Below, one piece after another: positions 6,199-10,665 of a stretch of 10,665 nt of DNA. The DNA lies in NCBI GenBank assembly GCA_030668505.1, contig DAOUTV010000036.1:1-10665 (forward strand), given 5' to 3'. Under the pieces are notes generated by a model. That model ran no database searches and had not been told where the DNA came from. It worked only from the letters and a program-made list of their open reading frames with translations. Numbering within the stretch: position 1 is the stretch's first letter; each line of letters opens with the position of its first letter. A program made the position numbers and the translations under genes. This DNA comes from Desulfobacterales bacterium (GTDB lineage: Bacteria; Desulfobacterota; Desulfobacteria; Desulfobacterales; C00003060).

Positions 6199-7929
6199 AT
6201 GAAAACGATCCTCATAGTCGATGATGATAAGAAATTCCACCGTCTTGTATTCGACGGCTTGAAAGCTTATGGGTCTGTCACAGCGAGAGAGACCCAGGAC
6301 ATTATTGTCAAGTCCGCTTCTAACGGCAAAGCGGCTGCAAGAGTTTTAACCAGATTCAAAGTCGACCTTGTTGTGACGGACATTGAAGGGCCGGCTTTGG
6401 ATGGATTTGATCTCATGGCTTACTTGAACCAGGACGCCTTTAGGGACATTCCGGTTATCGTTGTAACGGCCGCAAGCTCCCCTGAAATCAAAAGCAAACT
6501 GGAGCAGATGGGCGTTTTGCATTATATTAAAAAACCATTTGTCCTTTTGGAACTGCTCGAAAAGATACTTGATGCCTTGGAAGAAAGTTCCCAAGACCTC
6601 ATTAGTGACTTTACTGTGCCGAATTTCCTGCAAGCTGTCCAAATGGAAGAAAAGACCTGTACTCTGGAGGTCACTTCCGCAAGGAAAGTCGGATACCTGC
6701 ATTTGAAAAATGGGAAGTTGATCGATGCTGAGGCCGGTGATTTGACCGGCTACGATGCTGCTATTGAAATCTTAGGGTGGGAAGATACAGAGTTAAAGGT
6801 TGAAGAATTGTCCAGCAACAATAGGAGAATCCAGGCCTCCATCATGCACATCCTGATGGAAGCCGCCAGGGTCAGTGATGAAAAAACCGACGTCTCCCCC
6901 CGTGACTCGTTAATCGATGAAGTTGTCACGCTGGCTGAAGGACGCCATTTCAAGCAAGCTCAGGGAAAGCTGAAAGAGTTTTTGAAGGCAAATCCGAAAA
7001 GCCACAAGGGATGGCTATGGTATTCCCGCATCACCGACAATATTACATTTATAGAGAAGTCACTGAACAATGCAAAGCTGATTGCCCACAACGATCCTGA
7101 GGTCGTGGAGGAGATCAAAAAAGTAGAACTTGCCAAGGGAATGCTTGCAAGTGGGCAGATCACGCATTGTCCATTTTGCTGGGCACCATTGAATGTGAAG
7201 GTTCTTGAATGCTCATATTGCCGGGCGCACTTATTTGTTCATGAAGAGTTGTTCACCTCCACAAAAGCTGCAAATCGACAGATACTCCAGCAAGCAGTCG
7301 ACAGATACACTAGGGTTATCACAGGGGGAACCAATCCTGCTGCTCACTATTACTTGGGCATTGCCCATCTCAACCTTGGGCAATGGGAAAAAGGGCTAGA
7401 CCATTTAAACATCTCCGTTGAGACCTTCCCGGATGAGAAATCCTATGCCGACCAACTGTATATGTTAATGAATCTCCTCACCTCCAGTAAAGCTATATTT
7501 GCTCAAGAGGCAGTTGTGGAAAAAAGGGGGCCCGAACTTGCGCCGGCAACTGATGAGGGAACCGATACAAAAAAGATCCTTGTCGTTGAAAGCAGCCCTA
7601 CGATAAGAAAGGCTATATCTATTACCCTATCCAAACGAGGATACGAAGTCATTGAAGCAGGAAACGGCCTTGAGGCTTTAAACTGCTTGGATAAAACAAG
7701 ACCTGACATGATCCTTATGGATGTCATCCTGCCTAAAATAGACGGCTACAAAATACTTTCCATCATACAGGACAGCTCTGAGCTTAAGGATACCCCTGTC
7801 ATTATTTTGACAAGCAAAGAAGGGATTGTCAGCAGGGTAAAACAAAAATTCACCGGTTCTACTGCATACTTGCCCAAACCGTTTGATCTGTCAAAACTGC
7901 TCGAGACCACTGAAAAGCATCTTCTTTAG
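6199..7929 (+). CDS. Dual-receiver response regulator with PatA/DUF4388, CxxC knuckle and TPR regions
   Basis: This 576-residue soluble protein starts at MKTILIVDDD, a standard receiver N-terminus. REC1 (about 3-122) has D8-D10, phospho-acceptor D61, T90 and K112. Residues about 130-228 (DFTVPNFLQAVQMEEKTCTL..., GYLHLKNGKLIDAEAG) match the PatA N-terminal/DUF4388 type. A helical stretch follows, then CPFC (324-327) and CSYC (338-341), a likely metal-binding knuckle. Next is a TPR-like segment (about 360-425, AAHYYLGIAHLNLGQWEKGLDHL). REC2 (458-576) keeps D508, T538 and K560, but its acidic pair reads E464-S465. It may therefore bind magnesium poorly and act mainly in protein contact. There is no DNA-binding or enzymatic output domain, so signalling probably runs through protein interactions, as in some gliding or pilus-control regulators (inference). 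The stop codon touches a MITE-like repeat. No kinase gene is visible in the window. Confidence 0.88.
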   Translation: MKTILIVDDDKKFHRLVFDGLKAYGSVTARETQDIIVKSASNGKAAARVLTRFKVDLVVTDIEGPALDGFDLMAYLNQDAFRDIPVIVVTAASSPEIKSKLEQMGVLHYIKKPFVLLELLEKILDALEESSQDLISDFTVPNFLQAVQMEEKTCTLEVTSARKVGYLHLKNGKLIDAEAGDLTGYDAAIEILGWEDTELKVEELSSNNRRIQASIMHILMEAARVSDEKTDVSPRDSLIDEVVTLAEGRHFKQAQGKLKEFLKANPKSHKGWLWYSRITDNITFIEKSLNNAKLIAHNDPEVVEEIKKVELAKGMLASGQITHCPFCWAPLNVKVLECSYCRAHLFVHEELFTSTKAANRQILQQAVDRYTRVITGGTNPAAHYYLGIAHLNLGQWEKGLDHLNISVETFPDEKSYADQLYMLMNLLTSSKAIFAQEAVVEKRGPELAPATDEGTDTKKILVVESSPTIRKAISITLSKRGYEVIEAGNGLEALNCLDKTRPDMILMDVILPKIDGYKILSIIQDSSELKDTPVIILTSKEGIVSRVKQKFTGSTAYLPKPFDLSKLLETTEKHLL

Positions 7930-8114
7930 AAGCTGTTTTAAAACTCTTTGACGACTCCATTTTGGCCATTTTTTTCAAAAATGCCTATCTTAGTGAAGCT
8001 TTAAAAATTGTAACAGTTTGAGAGTGTTACCTAAAGTTTTCAATTCAAGCGAAGCGAGAATAAAACTCTAATAATGACAAAACAGACCAAGGAACAGAGT
8101 TTTTAAACAGCTTC
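7929..8114. mobile_element. MITE-like element, 186 bp
   Basis: The terminal inverted repeats are GAAGCTGTTTTAAAACTCT (7929-7947) and its reverse complement at 8096-8114, with 18 of 19 positions matching. The interior has no gene and carries two further hairpins: CATTTTT-TTC-AAAAATG (7967-7983) and GTAACA-N9-TGTTAC (8010-8030). Size, TIRs and lack of coding capacity fit a miniature inverted-repeat element moved in trans. The left TIR starts on the last base of the upstream stop codon. No clear target-site duplication was identified. Confidence 0.65.
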
Positions 8115-8180
8115 AATAAGATTGTTATCTAGTGTCCATCCGTAAATGGAATGTATTTTGCATATTCAAGTAAATGGAGA

Positions 8181-8388
8181 TTTTTAACCATAGGAATATA
8201 TTGGCTTTTTTGAGAATTGAAATTTGAGTCTGACGCAGATATTACACAAAATGAGACCTTTGAAAAACGCGACATTTTTTTGTCAGGCAAGGAAGGCAAA
8301 AATTTTAACCGGAGGAATACATATTGTATTTCGAGGATTAAAACTTGAAGACTGACGTCGCATCACGAGAAAATGACAGTTTTGCAAA
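8181..8388 (+). repeat. Two imperfect ~86-bp direct repeats, period 121-122 bp
   Basis: Unit 1 (8181-8266) and unit 2 (8302-8388) share, in order, TTTTAACC, AGGAATA, GAG, TTGA, CTGACG, AAAATGA and TTTG-AAA. About 57 of 86 positions match by eye, with one indel. Neither unit encodes a protein. They may be degenerate copies of a dispersed intergenic repeat or a duplicated regulatory/RNA element upstream of the large gene. A GGAGGAAT stretch in unit 2 (8311-8318) resembles a ribosome binding site, but no start codon follows. Confidence 0.6.
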
Positions 8389-8487
8389 GGCCTCAAAATA
8401 GCCATTGATGGATGGGCACTATCTTAAGGCACGCGCCGAGAAAAATGCATCTCAGCTTGTTGAAAGTCTTAGGATAAAAATTCGCTT
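8389..8487. other. Short upstream region of the large gene
   Basis: Nothing certain is seen. The in-frame TAG at 8470-8472 limits the start of the next gene to 8488 or later. AGGA at 8471-8474 is 13 bases from ATG 8488, too far for a strong site. No consensus promoter was found close by, so promoter signals may lie within the repeats upstream. Confidence 0.3.
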
Positions 8488-10665
8488 ATGATGGAAGAAA
8501 AAACAATAGTCTTGGATAAAGCGGCGGAAAGTCTCTTTCAACAATTTGAAGGGGTGGAGATTGGAAAGAAGACGGCACTGGGCAAAGCCTTGAGTGAAGA
8601 AGAAAAAAAGCTCAATGCCTGCCGGGGCCTTCTCGTGGAACTTGTAAACCTTTTGGGTGTATGTTTTAATAATGTCCAATTAATGCAAGATGCGAAAAGG
8701 GGAAAGGCGTTCTATGATGAGTTTATGAGGATTCTCCATAAACTGGATCCAATGCCAGGTCACGATAAAAAGATCCTCATACGTTTTCGTGGACTCATGA
8801 CAGGCACTAAGGCCTCGGAAAAGATTGATTACGTTGTTATATTCGGCAACATCCTTTTAGACATGACCACTGCTGCCGCCATGGTCAAGAACCTTAAAGA
8901 CTCTCCAGCCGATTTTCAAACACGATTGACTAAGGGCTTTCAGGTGTTCACGGAACACGGAATCAACAACCTGTTTCTGCAGATCCCCGACAAGTCCCCT
9001 GCCTGTTCGAAAGCAATGCAGTCTGCGCTGCACACCCTGTCCCATTACAGTCAAAATGTTAGCACGGGTTCTTCTGCGTTAATAGATAAGACCTCGCCTG
9101 AGGCGTCCCTTCCATTGATCCATGATGAAAGGGATCAACCCGACCTGAACCTGACCATGCTGGCTAGAGTAAACAGTGTGAAGCCTGAAACAATGAAAGC
9201 CTTGGTCCATAAGGTTGACTCCTGGATGCGTAGTCCAAATTACGGGACATCGGAAGAACAGTTTTCGAGCGTATACAATGCCATCCTGGGCATCAAGAGT
9301 CTTCAGAAGAAGATGGTTCCTCCTCCCATAGAGGTGAACAACATCAAGTGGTTGTTGATGGATGATGAAGATGAGGTCGTTTCAAAAGAAAAGTCCGATG
9401 TTGCCCATATAGTGGCGAGTGAGCACAGCGACTCCCCTCAAGATATGGCCCGTATTATGGTAAGTGTGTACGGGGATGATTATCAGCAGATTGATTCGCA
9501 AAATCTTGGAGAGCGCCTTAGGCTTGCCTCGAACCTCTTGACTTCTATTGAGGGTACTGATGCTGCTCAACCGGTGTTGGACGAAGTCCTTGACAACGTT
9601 GAAAAAAGGCTTGATCAAGCTTCCGACGATGCCTATGAAAGTATTGAGGTTGAAGATGGTGTAATCAAGGCCAAAGCCGGTGAAGTAGAAACGACAATAG
9701 GAAAAATCCACACAAAACTGAAGGGGATGGTAAGCTTTTTCAAGGCACGATCAGCCATTAAAAACAAAATGAAAAACATGGCTGAGCGAGGCATAAGCTT
9801 TGACGAGCAAGACTACAAGATCATTGCAAAGGATTTCGGCGTTTCAACGGATGAGGCAAGGAAGCTTATCGAGTTATTTAAGGGCTGCTTTGACGAAAAA
9901 GGATCTTTTCTCAGGGATGCCTTTGGAAGAAACCTCCCCCAGTTTGCCAAGTATAGAAAAAAGATCTTCGAGTTTTTGTGGCATTACCTTAAGATGATGT
10001 CACGCCGCGAGGATCGGATAGCCCTGTTGAATTCTCTCCAGATACTGGTCCCTCACCTAAAACAGCCTCAAGTAATCCTTGGAGCCCTGCTCACGGATTT
10101 TTCCAAAGACCCTTCCTCGATAACCGTTTCTGACCGTAGTGCTCTTGTGCTACTCACTATACTTATCAGTAAGTATAATAAAGAACTTCGTACTGACATC
10201 GAAATCACCCCCGAGGAAGTGCTTACTGTCAGCAAGGACCTGGATACTAAGATGGTCGCTGGCGCGTCGAAGCTAATCGACGGCGATCAGGAAAAGTTTT
10301 TTAGAAAGGCCAGAACGATTCACAGAAAACTTGCTGAGGTTCTTGATTCCGGCCAGGCCAGAAAGGAACCGATGCTTTTTCGTGACATATACTTACTGGA
10401 AAGAGAAGTTTACATATTTCTTTCCCTCGTTGGGGGAAACACGGCCCGTGCTTTGATAAGAGGTGCTGCCAAGGTATACGGAGATCCAAAAGGAGAAATC
10501 TATCTGCTCAATGATAGCGAACGTTTGCTGCCGGCTCTCTTGCAACTCCTAAAAATAGTGAGTCGAGGATTGGGAAGAGTGGGGGAGAGAAAAGACCTGA
10601 GTCTTTTGAGAGAAATAAGAACAGGAGAAAAGGGATTTCTTGAAGCAATAGGCCAGACAGGGCAC
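8488..10665 (+). CDS. Large uncharacterised protein, partial (right end missing)
   Basis: The frame from ATG 8488 stays open for 726 codons to the window edge with no stop; the true C-terminus lies beyond. ATG 8491 is an equally possible start. I do not recognise the family. The protein looks soluble: no signal peptide and no clear membrane segment. It is rich in charged, helix-forming residues with repeated LL/LxxL patterns, suggesting an alpha-helical scaffold. An acidic patch DDEDE lies at 292-296. Residues about 435-465 (GISFDEQDYKIIAKDFGVST...) look like a helix-turn-helix-type or small helical unit. Residues about 520-560 (ALLTDFSKDPSSITVSDRSA) suggest further helical repeats. It follows the dual-receiver regulator on the same strand but across 558 bp of repeats, so a shared operon is doubtful. 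A role in the same signalling pathway is speculation. Confidence 0.85.
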   Translation, partial: MMEEKTIVLDKAAESLFQQFEGVEIGKKTALGKALSEEEKKLNACRGLLVELVNLLGVCFNNVQLMQDAKRGKAFYDEFMRILHKLDPMPGHDKKILIRFRGLMTGTKASEKIDYVVIFGNILLDMTTAAAMVKNLKDSPADFQTRLTKGFQVFTEHGINNLFLQIPDKSPACSKAMQSALHTLSHYSQNVSTGSSALIDKTSPEASLPLIHDERDQPDLNLTMLARVNSVKPETMKALVHKVDSWMRSPNYGTSEEQFSSVYNAILGIKSLQKKMVPPPIEVNNIKWLLMDDEDEVVSKEKSDVAHIVASEHSDSPQDMARIMVSVYGDDYQQIDSQNLGERLRLASNLLTSIEGTDAAQPVLDEVLDNVEKRLDQASDDAYESIEVEDGVIKAKAGEVETTIGKIHTKLKGMVSFFKARSAIKNKMKNMAERGISFDEQDYKIIAKDFGVSTDEARKLIELFKGCFDEKGSFLRDAFGRNLPQFAKYRKKIFEFLWHYLKMMSRREDRIALLNSLQILVPHLKQPQVILGALLTDFSKDPSSITVSDRSALVLLTILISKYNKELRTDIEITPEEVLTVSKDLDTKMVAGASKLIDGDQEKFFRKARTIHRKLAEVLDSGQARKEPMLFRDIYLLEREVYIFLSLVGGNTARALIRGAAKVYGDPKGEIYLLNDSERLLPALLQLLKIVSRGLGRVGERKDLSLLREIRTGEKGFLEAIGQTGH

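Noticed and set aside
8452..8679. 75-codon minus-strand frame overlapping the start of the large gene
   Set aside because: It is antisense to a 726-codon open frame and has no ribosome binding site or recognisable motif.

Overview
The window looks like a chromosomal segment of a Desulfobacterota-type (former Deltaproteobacteria) bacterium. This is inferred from three things: a TRAP transporter operon carrying the TPR-like accessory gene tatT, a response regulator with a PatA/DUF4388-type domain, and many small intergenic repeats of a kind common in that group. No rRNA, tRNA or CRISPR array was seen, and taxonomy cannot be proven from this sequence alone.

Layout. Bases 1-302 hold palindromic and repeat debris, including a perfect 10-bp inverted repeat just upstream of the first gene. 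Bases 303-4303 hold a three-gene plus-strand operon: tatT-like lipoprotein, dctP-like substrate-binding protein (4-bp overlap, GTG start) and a fused dctQ-dctM permease. Together they form a TPR-associated TRAP transporter (TPAT), probably for a hydrophobic or unusual ligand. An inverted repeat built of 7-bp AAAGCTN units sits between dctP and dctQM and forms the last codons of dctP.

Bases 4304-4642 hold a possible minus-strand coding remnant and then a near-consensus sigma70 promoter with an upstream dyad and a structured leader. This leads into a visibly AT-rich ParM/StbA-family actin-like ATPase gene (4643-5761). No ParR-like partner is visible. About 1.37 kb downstream (5868-5963) the same dyad plus promoter arrangement appears again, diverged, with no gene directly behind it. 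A second promoter-like sequence and several small hairpins follow before the next gene.

Bases 6199-7929 encode a multidomain response regulator: REC, PatA/DUF4388, helical/TPR, a CxxC-CxxC knuckle, TPR, and a second REC lacking the usual acidic pair. Its stop codon lies in the terminal inverted repeat of a 186-bp MITE-like element (7929-8114). Next come two imperfect ~86-bp direct repeats 121-122 bp apart. From 8488 to the right edge runs an open frame of 726 codons with no stop, encoding a large, apparently soluble, mostly helical protein that I do not recognise.

The TRAP operon is one functional unit. The actin-like gene looks like a separate, possibly acquired module. The response regulator and the large unknown protein share strand and order, but repeats lie between them, so a functional link is only a hypothesis.
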